This document shows, in pieces, positions 28,104 to 36,375 of a stretch of 64,000 bases of DNA (within the stretch, counting starts at the first letter, position 1; the number at the start of each line of letters is the position of its first letter). The position numbers and the translations under genes were made by a program. The DNA lies in NCBI GenBank assembly GCA_002422955.1, contig DITY01000230.1:1-64000 (forward strand). Reading direction: 5' to 3'. Source of the DNA: Planctomycetaceae bacterium UBA6172 (lineage in GTDB: Bacteria; Planctomycetota; Planctomycetia; Pirellulales; Pirellulaceae). The notes under the pieces were generated by a model, which was given only the letters and a program-made list of their open reading frames with translations, was not told where the DNA came from and searched no databases.

Positions 28104-29120
28104 ATGAATGGCCCCTTAGTCACCGAGATCACTCGACGGGCCATGGCGACCGAGTTTGGCGTGGTGCTCCCAGGGCAGGATCGAGCGGCGATCGAGGTCG
28201 CCGTGGATGCTTTGGATGACCTGGGAAGACTCGAATCCTTGATGAGCATCTATCAACCCGCCAGTCAAATCAGTGAGGTGAATCGGTTGGCGGGGATCCG
28301 TCCCGTACGGGTCGCTACCGAGTTGATCGAGGTCTTGCTGCGGGGCCGAGCGATCTGGCGATTGACAAACGGGGCGTTTGATATCACCGCCGGACCTCTG
28401 GTGCGGTGCTGGGGGTTTACCCAGCGGAGGGGTAAAAAGCCTGCGATTGAAGAAATCGAAGTTGCCCGATCGCTCGTCGGCAGCGAGCGTCTGCAGGTTG
28501 ATCCGGCGGCCCGAAGCGTGTACCTGGTCGACCGGTCGATGGAAATCAATCTCGGCGGGATCGGAAAGGGTTATGCGCTTGACAGCATCGCCGCTAGGCT
28601 GTTCGATCGGGGCGTGGAGGATTTTCTGATCCATGGCGGACGCAGCAGCATTGTGGCGCGAGGTTCTGATCAAGCTGATCGCGACCTGGGCTGGGGGGTT
28701 GGTATCGAACACCCCCTGCGGCCGGGAGTACGCCTCGGTCAAATCCGCCTTCGCAACCAGGCCTTGGCTACCAGCGGGTCGGGGAAGCAGTTCTTTCACG
28801 TAAAAGGGAAACGGCAGGGGCATGTGTTTGATCCGCGAACCGGTTACCCGGCGGGTGACATGCTGTCGATCAGCGTGATTACGGCTAGCGGCATGGATGC
28901 CGATGCCCTATCGACCGCATGCTTTGTCGATGGCTTGGCTGCCGCCAGGGAGCGAATCGGCACGCGCAATTTGCTCGCGGGATCGCCCCCCGAGGCGTCG
29001 CCAGACTGGCCCAGCCAAGCCATCGCGGTTGTGCCCGACGAGCGGGGGGATGAGGTCATTGTCCATTGCCTGGGGGCCTTTGGAAAACTCGATTGGACGC
29101 CTGCTGATCCGCTGGGTTGA
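28104..29120 (+). CDS. apbE: FAD:protein FMN transferase (ApbE)
   Basis: A 338-residue enzyme that attaches FMN covalently to a Thr or Ser of target flavoproteins such as NqrB/RnfD-type subunits. Key features are the N-terminal RRAMATEFGVVL, the central INLGGIGKGYALD with adjacent GGRSSIVARG, and ATSGSGKQFFHVKG followed by HVFDPRTGYPA near residue 245, all typical of ApbE. ATG 28104 is chosen; an upstream TTG adds six residues. No lipoprotein or Tat signal is evident, so it may act in the cytoplasm. The target flavoprotein is not in this window. Confidence 0.9.
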   Translation: MNGPLVTEITRRAMATEFGVVLPGQDRAAIEVAVDALDDLGRLESLMSIYQPASQISEVNRLAGIRPVRVATELIEVLLRGRAIWRLTNGAFDITAGPLVRCWGFTQRRGKKPAIEEIEVARSLVGSERLQVDPAARSVYLVDRSMEINLGGIGKGYALDSIAARLFDRGVEDFLIHGGRSSIVARGSDQADRDLGWGVGIEHPLRPGVRLGQIRLRNQALATSGSGKQFFHVKGKRQGHVFDPRTGYPAGDMLSISVITASGMDADALSTACFVDGLAAARERIGTRNLLAGSPPEASPDWPSQAIAVVPDERGDEVIVHCLGAFGKLDWTPADPLG

Positions 29121-29248
29121 TCGTAGCCTCCGTTCTTCGTGGACCTCGCGCCTGCCGTACACCCCCGACCACGGTTAACAGCAGCCGTGGCACCGAAAGC
29201 GGTGAGATTGCCTGCGGCGCACGGATGAACGAGGGCCGGAAGGCCCGT

Positions 29249-30241
29249 TCAGGGGCTTGCGAAGTCGTCGAGATATTGGCTGATGATCTCGGACAACGAC
29301 GGCGGATGGGGCATGCCGAACGCCAGGGCACGGCGCCCGTCGATCTCGGTTGCCCAGCCATCGACGATCGATTGGATCCTGGCATCGGGCGCGTCCACGA
29401 TTTCACCGATCCGCAGGCCTCGTTGCTCGGCGATTTGCCGAAGTGCCTGTTCGGCGGCTTGGGGAGTAACGCGATGGGCAGGAAGGCCGACGGCGCGATC
29501 ACATCCGAGTCGTGACTCCTCCAGTTCGAATAAACAGATCAGGGAATCGATCACGGTGCGATATCCCGTCATCGGGTGTGACTGTTCTCGACGAACCGGC
29601 AGCATGCAGGGCTGACCGGCCAAAGGCTCACGAAACATCCCACTGGCCCAACTGGATGCTGCCGCGTTGGGGCGGCCCGGCCGAATGATGACGGTTGGCA
29701 ATCTTGCCGAACGACCGTCGAAGTAGCCCTTACGCGAGTAATCGTTGACCAACAATTCGCAGATCGCCTTCGTCATGCCATAGGTCGTTCTCGGCAGCAA
29801 TTTGGAGTGGTCTGAGAACGGGGCTGTGATTTCGTCGCCACCGAAGCAAGCGATGCTACTGGCGAAGACGAGTCGGGTGCGAGTCGGCGTGCCTCGTGCG
29901 GCTTCGAAGAGATGTCGACCGCCGTCCAGGTTGACCCTCAGGGCATCATCGAAGCGGAGTTCGCATTCCCCGCTGACCATCGAGGCGAGGTGAAAAATGC
30001 CAGTCGCGGCGGCAGTTCCCGAACCGACGGCGGAGCAGACGACATCGCGATCACTCACATCACCCGTCAGTTGTACGACCCGAGGATCGTCCGCCGGATG
30101 GGCAAAACCCATATCCAACAAGCGAATCTCGGCGATCGATTCGAACTCGCCCGCGGTTCCGATCAGCTGACCGCGACGGAGTAACTCCTTGGCGAGCATC
30201 GATCCCAGGAAGCCGCCTCCGCCGGTGATCAAGATTTTCAT
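29249..30241 (-). CDS. denD: NAD-dependent epimerase/dehydratase family, DenD-like
   Basis: A 330-residue extended SDR. The Rossmann motif ITGGGGFLGSMLA is at the N-terminus and the catalytic pair is TTYGMTK (YxxxK) near residue 155. The segment FHLASMVSGECELRFDDALR plus VNLDGGRHLFEAAR resembles D-erythronate dehydrogenase (DenD), which oxidises D-erythronate at C2. The family resemblance supports that call but other sugar-acid or sugar-nucleotide substrates are possible. It is divergent from a 3-hydroxyisobutyrate-dehydrogenase-type gene, with 89 bases between them, which fits a shared sugar-acid route. The start ATG 30241 begins MKILITGGGG. Confidence 0.75.
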   Translation of the reverse strand: MKILITGGGGFLGSMLAKELLRRGQLIGTAGEFESIAEIRLLDMGFAHPADDPRVVQLTGDVSDRDVVCSAVGSGTAAATGIFHLASMVSGECELRFDDALRVNLDGGRHLFEAARGTPTRTRLVFASSIACFGGDEITAPFSDHSKLLPRTTYGMTKAICELLVNDYSRKGYFDGRSARLPTVIIRPGRPNAAASSWASGMFREPLAGQPCMLPVRREQSHPMTGYRTVIDSLICLFELEESRLGCDRAVGLPAHRVTPQAAEQALRQIAEQRGLRIGEIVDAPDARIQSIVDGWATEIDGRRALAFGMPHPPSLSEIISQYLDDFASP

Positions 30242-30330
30242 AACGAGGTTCTCTGAGGGGCACGGGGGGCCGCGGAACGGTTAACATTTCGATTCTCGCA
30301 CAGCGAACGATACAGCAAAAAACCCCTGGG

Positions 30331-31215
30331 GTGAACGACAGCATGGAGCGGCGATTGAATGGGCAGCGAATCGGTTTCGTCGGCTTGGGAAACATGGGAT
30401 CGCCCATGGCGAGGCACCTGCAGTCGGCCGGGGCAGAGATGATCGTCTGGAACCGCGGCGAGGAGCGACGCCGGGCAGCGGTTGCCAGTGGGATGGAGGT
30501 CGCTGGCGGTTTGCCGGAATTGGCGGCGCGGGTGGGTGCGGGTGTGATCTGTCTGAATTTGACCAATACCGAGGTCGTTCAAAACGTCATGTTCGGAGAC
30601 CAAGGGCTCCACGAGCGACTCCACCCCGAAGCGATGATCATCGATTTTGGTACCACGGGGGTGTTGGCCACACGGCGATTTGCAGAAACGACCTGCTGGC
30701 TGGATGCACCCGTTTCGGGGGGGCAGGTCGGTGCGGAGGCGGCAACGCTCTCGATCATGGTCGGCGGTAGTGAAGCGGCATTTGCCCGAGCCCTGCCGCT
30801 GCTGGAAACAGTTGGCAAACGCGTTACGCACCTCGGTCCTGCCGGTTCGGGGCAGGTGACCAAGTTGGCGAATCAGCTGATTGTCGCGCAGACCATCGAC
30901 GCGGTCGCTCAAGCCCTACGGTTGGCCGAATTGGCCGGGGTCGATTCCGCAGCCGCGCGCCAGGCGATGCTCGGCGGGTTTGCCGACAGTCGCATCCTGG
31001 ACTTGCATGGCGGAAGGATGGTACGGCGAGATTTTGTCGCCGGGGGCCGTGCCGAATTACAGCTCAAGGACGTGCGTCTGATCTGCGATTTGGCGGAGGC
31101 GGTCGGTCTTGATTCCCCGACACTTGTCAATTCCCTCGCCCGTTGGGAGGAGTTGGTCGAAGGCCAGGGATTGGGGGACCTCGACCATTCGGGCTTGTTT
31201 CGCTTGTACGAGTGA
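30331..31215 (+). CDS. 3-hydroxyisobutyrate dehydrogenase family oxidoreductase
   Basis: The product has 294 residues from GTG 30331 (ATG 30343 would be four codons shorter and equally good). The NAD(P) motif GFVGLGNMGSPMARHL is followed by the substrate-binding DAPVSGGQVGAEAATLS and the catalytic Lys in GSGQVTKLANQ. The family includes 3-hydroxyisobutyrate, tartronate semialdehyde, 4-hydroxythreonine-like and L-threonate dehydrogenases; the substrate is not fixed by these motifs. Beside a DenD-like gene, a role in C4 sugar-acid catabolism is a reasonable inference. It converges with the SDR gene, 25 bases apart, with a small CCCCA/TGGGG hairpin between the stops. Confidence 0.85.
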   Translation: MNDSMERRLNGQRIGFVGLGNMGSPMARHLQSAGAEMIVWNRGEERRRAAVASGMEVAGGLPELAARVGAGVICLNLTNTEVVQNVMFGDQGLHERLHPEAMIIDFGTTGVLATRRFAETTCWLDAPVSGGQVGAEAATLSIMVGGSEAAFARALPLLETVGKRVTHLGPAGSGQVTKLANQLIVAQTIDAVAQALRLAELAGVDSAAARQAMLGGFADSRILDLHGGRMVRRDFVAGGRAELQLKDVRLICDLAEAVGLDSPTLVNSLARWEELVEGQGLGDLDHSGLFRLYE

Positions 31216-31240
31216 GCCGCTATCGGACCCCAGGTTGGGG

Positions 31241-32017
31241 CTATGAATGCATCACCCAGCCGCCATCGATATTGATCGTTTGGCCAGTAATATTTCTCGC
31301 ATGGGGCGAGGCGAGGTAGATCGCCATGGACGCGAATTCGGCCGGCTCCTGCCATTTGCCCAGTGGGGACAGCTTGCGAATTTTTTCGTCCGCCCAAGTC
31401 TCGTAATCGACCCGCTGCTCCGTGGGCAAACGCTCCTGTCCCCATTGCCAGACGGAGCGGTTGAGGTCCGTTTTTACCATCCCTGGCGAGATCGCATTGG
31501 CACGGACCCCGTGGGGGGCTAAGTCCTTGGCGAGGCACTGCATGAAGTTGATCAGGCCGGCCTTGGAAGCACTGTAGGGCGGATCGGTTTGGGAGCCGAT
31601 TTGTCCGGCGACTGAGGTCAGGAATAGGAGGGACCCCTCCCCGCGAGCGGCCATGCCCGGCGCGAGGACCTGAGCGACACGCGCCGCACCCACCAAATTG
31701 ACTTCCAAAACCTTTGTCCAGCGTGACGGGTCGACATTCCAGAACGGAAAGCCGAAGGCGCCCGAACCGATCCCCACGCAGTAAATCACGTGATCAATCC
31801 TAACCACGGATTGGGCAAACTTTTCGATCGCCTGGGAATCTGTCACATCCCCCTCGTAAATCGGAAACGACGGTTCCGGTTCATGCGGCCCGCAGCGAGT
31901 ACGGTCGAACCCCAGCACCTGGCACCTTTCCGCGTGAAAACCGTCGGCGATGGCGCGACCGATTCCGTGGGTGGCGCCGAACACGGCAACAGTCTGGCCA
32001 GCAAGGTCGATCTTCAT
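31241..32017 (-). CDS. Short-chain dehydrogenase/reductase
   Basis: The protein has 258 residues from ATG 32017. It is a classical SDR: coenzyme motif GATHGIG near residue 13, NNAG-equivalent YCVGIG, active-site Ser (LTSVAGQIG) and YSASK near residue 155, and a C-terminal ITGQTINIDGGW. NAD or NADP preference and substrate cannot be told. The upstream frame up to 32167 overlaps the kinase gene end and is not used. Its neighbours (DenD-like and HIBADH-like dehydrogenases) suggest it may act on a related hydroxy acid or sugar. Confidence 0.88.
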   Translation of the reverse strand: MKIDLAGQTVAVFGATHGIGRAIADGFHAERCQVLGFDRTRCGPHEPEPSFPIYEGDVTDSQAIEKFAQSVVRIDHVIYCVGIGSGAFGFPFWNVDPSRWTKVLEVNLVGAARVAQVLAPGMAARGEGSLLFLTSVAGQIGSQTDPPYSASKAGLINFMQCLAKDLAPHGVRANAISPGMVKTDLNRSVWQWGQERLPTEQRVDYETWADEKIRKLSPLGKWQEPAEFASMAIYLASPHARNITGQTINIDGGWVMHS

Positions 32018-32070
32018 GAGAGAAAATTGCACGAGGCGCGGTTTGCGGGAGAACGTTGCTACCGGCGTTA

Positions 32071-33888
32071 TCAATCGGTCGGAACGAGGGTTAACTCGCG
32101 AGAAAAGGCGGGGGAAGGTTCGACGGGTCGGCGTCCCACATCGAGCCTCCAAGGGATCGTAACCCAAAACGTACTGCCCGTTCCGAGTTCGCTCTCGAAT
32201 CCCACTTCGCCTCCCAACAGCTTGGACAACTCCTTGACGATCGACAGCCCCAGTCCCGTGCCGGAGTACTCTCGCGTCAACCCTTGGCCATCGAGGACCT
32301 TTTTGCTTTGGCGGAACTTTTCGAAAATAACCGAGTGGTCTTCGACTGCGATTCCGACACCCGTATCGGCTACCGAGAGCAGAAAACAGTCGACGTTATG
32401 GCGTTTAACTCGTACGGTGATGATCCCCCCTTCGGGGGTGAATTTGATCGCGTTACTGAGCAGGTTGGTCAGGATTTGACCGAGCTTGTTCTGGTCCTGA
32501 TAAACCGTTGGCATCGGAGACTCCGCCTCGACCGTGAGCACGATGTTTTTCTCCTCCGAGAGGCTTCGGATCATGTCGGTTTGTGCGTTGACCAGTCGTA
32601 CGAGATCGAATTCGACCGGATGGAGTTCCATTTTGCCCGCTTCGACCTTTGCCAAGTCGAGAATGTCGTTGATCATTTCCAAAAGGACGTGGCCACTTTT
32701 TTGGATGTTGGCCGCATACCGTCGCTGTTTATCCGTCAAGGAATCGATCCCCTGCAGCACTTCCGAGAAGCCGATGATGCTGTTGAGCGGTGTCCGTAAC
32801 TCATGACTCATGTTGGCCAAGAAGTCACTTTTCAGGCGATTGGCCTCGTAAAGCTGCATGTTGACTTGGCCCAACTCCTCAATCCGGCTATCCAATTCCT
32901 CGTTGACATTTTCCAGTTCCTCTTGCGTTTCGGTCATGTGCCGAAGCATCCGATTGAACGCGTCGGCTAACTCGCGAAATTCGTCTTCGGTTTCAATCAC
33001 CGCCCGTTGCGCCGTATCCCCGCGGGTGATCGCATCGCTAACGTCGCGCAGGTGATGCAACGGGCTGAGGACCAAGTAGCGGACGATTGCGTGCAGGATG
33101 AACAGCATGACGGCGATGATCAGCATCGCCATCGCGATCAGGATCGCGCGGATCCAGGATGCTCGTTCATAAGTGAGGCGGTAGGGCATGCTGACACGGA
33201 TAACCCGAAACGGGTGCTGCTCAGCCAGGGACGCCAGGTCGCGGGCGTCGATCTCCGAACCTCCGATGGGGGTGTGGCAGAACAAGATGCAACTGGGCCG
33301 GCCGAATACCGGCGTGTAATGGATGTAGCGCTCTTTGATCGGTCCACGCTCAGCAAATACGATCGAGGTGTCTGGACCGAATTGATCGATCGAGGCGTTT
33401 CCCTCCGTACCATGGATGAGATGCTCCTGAGAAATGCTCCCGGTACGTTCCGAGGACAGACCTTCTTTCAAGCGTTGGCGGAACTTGACTTGAAGATCGG
33501 TCAGCAAGGCCAATTCCCAGGCCGCTTCGGGGTGTGTCCCTGGGGGTAGGTTTTTGAAGTCCCTGGAGTCGGGAAGGCTCATCACCGTGTAGACATAGTC
33601 TTCATTCAGCAAATCCTTGCCCAATTCGTCGAGAACGGCCCGGCGTTCTTCATAGAGCTCCGGCGGAAGCACCTCGCGAAACAACGCCTGGTCGTGCAAC
33701 CGGAGTGTTACTTCGAATGAAAAGTCCTTCGCGATCTGGCGTGTCCGCTCCATGACCAGGCGATTGGCTAGTAACTGGACCACCCAAAAGGCGGCGCACA
33801 TCAATACGACGATTACCGACCCGAAAAAAATCAGACACTTTCGCTCAAGGCTCGTCGAGGCAAATAGATTTTGGATGAACCGCAGCAT
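32071..33888 (-). CDS. Membrane sensor histidine kinase with periplasmic CX3CH motif
   Basis: The protein has 605 residues from ATG 33888 (GAGG eight bases upstream). Transmembrane helices near 16-42 and 238-262 flank a periplasmic sensor domain of about 195 residues. That domain contains SCILFCHTP (Cys200, Cys204, His205), close to a c-type heme motif but with three residues between the cysteines. A HAMP domain (about 265-320) and a coiled coil lead to the HisKA domain (MSHELRTPLNSIIGFSEVL, phospho-acceptor His362) and the ATPase domain (TNLLSNAIKFT, VADTGVGIA, GTGLGLSIVKEL). No receiver domain or adjacent response regulator is present. It probably senses redox state, nitric oxide or another envelope signal if heme is bound. 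Confidence 0.9.
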   Translation of the reverse strand: MLRFIQNLFASTSLERKCLIFFGSVIVVLMCAAFWVVQLLANRLVMERTRQIAKDFSFEVTLRLHDQALFREVLPPELYEERRAVLDELGKDLLNEDYVYTVMSLPDSRDFKNLPPGTHPEAAWELALLTDLQVKFRQRLKEGLSSERTGSISQEHLIHGTEGNASIDQFGPDTSIVFAERGPIKERYIHYTPVFGRPSCILFCHTPIGGSEIDARDLASLAEQHPFRVIRVSMPYRLTYERASWIRAILIAMAMLIIAVMLFILHAIVRYLVLSPLHHLRDVSDAITRGDTAQRAVIETEDEFRELADAFNRMLRHMTETQEELENVNEELDSRIEELGQVNMQLYEANRLKSDFLANMSHELRTPLNSIIGFSEVLQGIDSLTDKQRRYAANIQKSGHVLLEMINDILDLAKVEAGKMELHPVEFDLVRLVNAQTDMIRSLSEEKNIVLTVEAESPMPTVYQDQNKLGQILTNLLSNAIKFTPEGGIITVRVKRHNVDCFLLSVADTGVGIAVEDHSVIFEKFRQSKKVLDGQGLTREYSGTGLGLSIVKELSKLLGGEVGFESELGTGSTFWVTIPWRLDVGRRPVEPSPAFSRELTLVPTD

Positions 33889-34144
33889 GATCGCCTCGAA
33901 GGCACACGAGACCAAACGCATTCCGAGTCGCTCACCCGTTCAATGCCGATCGACCCAGTTTAGGGGCAAAGGGGCATGTCTCGAAACGCGAATCCGCCTG
34001 GGAACGAACTAAATTCTATCGAGCGATTTTGTTGCCGGTCGGCTCGGTCGCAACTAAACTTATATCCAGGTGCTGAATCGCCAGCCTCGCCGCGCGTCGC
34101 TCTCGCCACTTCTGCCGAAGTATCCCAACCATCCAAACAGTGCC

Positions 34145-35605
34145 ATGAAACGAAATCTGATGCGGTTCTTCCGAACGTCGTTGGTCGCCAGTTTAGTCCT
34201 TTCTTTGGGAACCAGCCCCGCATCGGCATGCTGGCTGCTCAAGCGGTGGAGTTGTCGCTCCGCCCCCCACTTGCGAACCCCGGCCGTGGCCTGCGCCCCG
34301 GTTGTATGCTGTTCGACCGTTGAAACCACATCGACGGTGATCGTTTCCGATGTCGTGGTCTGCCTGCCCGTTGCGACCACTGTTGACGTTTCGGAAGTGA
34401 CTTTGGACGGTGAAGAAGTCAGCCCCGTCGTGCCCCCCGCCGAGACGACCGAGTCGCATGCGGCACCGGAAGCGACGCAGCAGCCTGTCGTCCCTGCCCC
34501 AGCCGAAACCACACCAGCCGAAACTGCCCCCCCGTCGGTTGAGCCAATAGCTCCGGTCGATGAACCGGTCACACCGGTTGAGCCGCAGGACCCGGTGCCA
34601 GTTGACCCGGTGGTGCCCGCGGAACCTGAAGTTCCCGTCGCTCCGCCGGTCGTGGATGACCTCTTCAATCAACCGGCGGTACCGGCACCTGCCGAGCCGA
34701 CGCCAAACGCCAATGCGCTCGATGACTTATTCGGCGAACAGCCAGCACCCGCCGCCGTTCCTGAAACTGCGCCGACTCCGGCCGCAGAGCCCGCCCCCGT
34801 AGCTGACGATCTTTTTGGGACTCCTCCTTCGGCTCCCGCCACCGAGGCCCCCAATGCCCAGTCGCTCGATGACTTGTTCGGCGACCAGCCCGCTTTCGAA
34901 CCGGCACCGCCCGCTACGCCCGCGGCGGATGACTTATTCGACAGCCCACTTTCCGCTCCGGTTGAAGAGTCGCCGAAGGCCGATCCGGCCGAGGATCTGT
35001 TCGGAACCCCGCCTGCGACCGAATCCGCTCCCGCAGGCGCCCTGGATGATCTGTTTGGAGATCAGCCTGCTGCCGAGCCAGTCCCCGTTCCCGCCGAGGC
35101 GGACCTGTCTGTAGAATCGAACGTCGGTCCCGCTGGAGAGTCGCCGGCTACCGATGCTGTCGACGACCTGTTCGGCAATCCGCCCGCGCCTGCGGAGGGA
35201 ACGGACGCCGACGGATTGGAGGCGCCGGCGACGGACGGCTCCCAGTCGGAGGAAAAGCTGGATGACCTGTTCAGCGAGCCTGGTGACCAGCCGAGCGATA
35301 CGCTGGATGACCTGTTCGGCGGCGTTTCGGCCGGCTCCCATGAGTCTCCGACTTCGGTCGAATTGAAGCCGCTTATCGATCCGCTCTCCGCAGCCTCGCA
35401 GCGTGTTTGGGTTGATAACACGGGGGGGTATTCGACCGAAGGTCGCCTGATCGAGATCGGTGTTGACCACGTTCGGCTGATGAAGGAAACGGGGCGAACC
35501 TGCACCGTCTCGATGAAGCGACTCTCGCCCGCTGATGCCACCTATGTCGAATCGGTTCGACAGGAACGCCAAGATTTCCACTCGGCAATGCTGTCCGCGC
35601 GGTGA
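34145..35605 (+). CDS. Secreted Pro/Ala-rich DLF-repeat protein with C-terminal SHD1 domain
   Basis: The product has 486 residues from ATG 34145 (MKRNLMRFFRTSLVASLVLS), a signal peptide with cleavage near ASA. A short Cys-containing segment (CWLLKRWSCRS) is followed by a Pro/Ala/Val/Glu-rich linker. Ten copies of a DDLFG-type motif then lie between about residues 168 and 396, spaced by 15-40 residues. The C-terminus (about 418-475) is a SHD1-like domain: RVWVDNTGGYSTEGRLIEIG, then VRLMKETGRTCTVSMKRLS. SHD1, first named in yeast Sla1, is common in planctomycetes, often linked to secreted or membrane proteins. A good terminator follows the gene. Confidence 0.8.
   Translation: MKRNLMRFFRTSLVASLVLSLGTSPASACWLLKRWSCRSAPHLRTPAVACAPVVCCSTVETTSTVIVSDVVVCLPVATTVDVSEVTLDGEEVSPVVPPAETTESHAAPEATQQPVVPAPAETTPAETAPPSVEPIAPVDEPVTPVEPQDPVPVDPVVPAEPEVPVAPPVVDDLFNQPAVPAPAEPTPNANALDDLFGEQPAPAAVPETAPTPAAEPAPVADDLFGTPPSAPATEAPNAQSLDDLFGDQPAFEPAPPATPAADDLFDSPLSAPVEESPKADPAEDLFGTPPATESAPAGALDDLFGDQPAAEPVPVPAEADLSVESNVGPAGESPATDAVDDLFGNPPAPAEGTDADGLEAPATDGSQSEEKLDDLFSEPGDQPSDTLDDLFGGVSAGSHESPTSVELKPLIDPLSAASQRVWVDNTGGYSTEGRLIEIGVDHVRLMKETGRTCTVSMKRLSPADATYVESVRQERQDFHSAMLSAR
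34648..35335 (+). repeat. Ten-copy DDLFG motif array
   Basis: In reading order the copies are DDLFNQP, DDLFGEQP, DDLFGTPP, DDLFGDQP, DDLFDSP, EDLFGTPP, DDLFGDQP, DDLFGNPP, DDLFSEPG and DDLFGGVS. Each is preceded by one or two hydrophobic residues or Ala/Leu. They are separated by Pro/Ala/Glu-rich linkers. Codon use differs between copies, so the array is not a recent duplication. Confidence 0.85.
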
Positions 35606-35636
35606 TCGGGACGGGACTTTGCAGTGATGGGTTGCC

Positions 35637-35674
35637 AGCGACCGCCATGCTTTGCATGAGCGGTCGCTTTCGTT
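35637..35674 (+). terminator. Rho-independent terminator
   Basis: AGCGACCGC (35637-35645) pairs with GCGGTCGCT (35660-35668), and inner CATGC pairs with GCATG around a TTT loop, with a single bulged A: fourteen base pairs. TTCGTTTT follows immediately. It lies 32 bases after the stop of the SHD1 protein gene. Confidence 0.85.
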
Positions 35675-35802
35675 TTATGGTTAGTCGCTTGCTGCCGGTT
35701 GGCGGGTCCGGTAAGAAGCGGTTCTTTGCATTGGCAACCGCGTGGCTTCGATGTTGAGTGATCCACCGCGTTAGACTGCCGCAATGGGACAAAGGCGACG
35801 CG

Positions 35803-36312
35803 ATGTCGATTCGATTGATGCATTACGATCCGCGGTGGCCGCAGGAGTTCGAGCAAACGAAGTCCGGTATCTTGCACTCGTGCTTGGGCGATGTCGTCGA
35901 GGTTCAGCATATCGGCAGCACGGCGATTTCCGGACTGATCGCCCAGCCGATTGTCGACGTCATGGCTGCCGTCGCGGACGACGCTACGATCGAGTCGGTT
36001 GCCGCCTTGATTGAGGGCTTGTACTTTCGCGTTGTCCCATCGCCCGCTTGGGCTGCGGATAGCCTGTGGTTGGTGAAACCGCGGCATGGCGAGATCACGC
36101 ACCGCGTGATGCTGACCCGATTGGGAAGTCCGCTTTGGTGCCGCGTCCTAGCGGTTCGCGACTTTTTTCGGCAGAATCCTGAACGGGCGATCCGTTTCGA
36201 GGAAATCAAGGTTCGGTTATGGAAATCGGGCGAGGGACAGGTCGACCAATACGCTCGTGATATGGCCCTGTTCTACTCGCATCTCGAGGAGCAATTGGGG
36301 CTTGCACTTTGA
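35803..36312 (+). CDS. GrpB family protein (UPF0157)
   Basis: The protein has 169 residues from ATG 35803, with AAAGGCGA eight bases before it. The family pattern is plain: MHYDPRWPQEFEQTKSGI at the N-terminus, VEVQHIGSTAISGLIAQPIVD in the middle and LRLIRLGSPLWCRVLAVRDFF-like segments later, then a C-terminal RFEEIKVRL. GrpB/UPF0157 proteins have a nucleotidyltransferase-like fold and occur as stand-alone proteins or fused to dephospho-CoA kinase; their substrate is not established. It stands between the terminator and the helicase gene. Confidence 0.85.
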   Translation: MSIRLMHYDPRWPQEFEQTKSGILHSCLGDVVEVQHIGSTAISGLIAQPIVDVMAAVADDATIESVAALIEGLYFRVVPSPAWAADSLWLVKPRHGEITHRVMLTRLGSPLWCRVLAVRDFFRQNPERAIRFEEIKVRLWKSGEGQVDQYARDMALFYSHLEEQLGLAL

Positions 36313-36375
36313 CATCGGTATCTGCCGGATCGTCCGCATCGACTGCCCCACCTCGCCTCCTGACCGGATTCGCCC

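Noticed and set aside
31790..32479. A 229-residue + frame across the SDR gene front and the kinase end
   Set aside because: It overlaps two well-supported genes on the other strand and its composition is that of a shadow frame.
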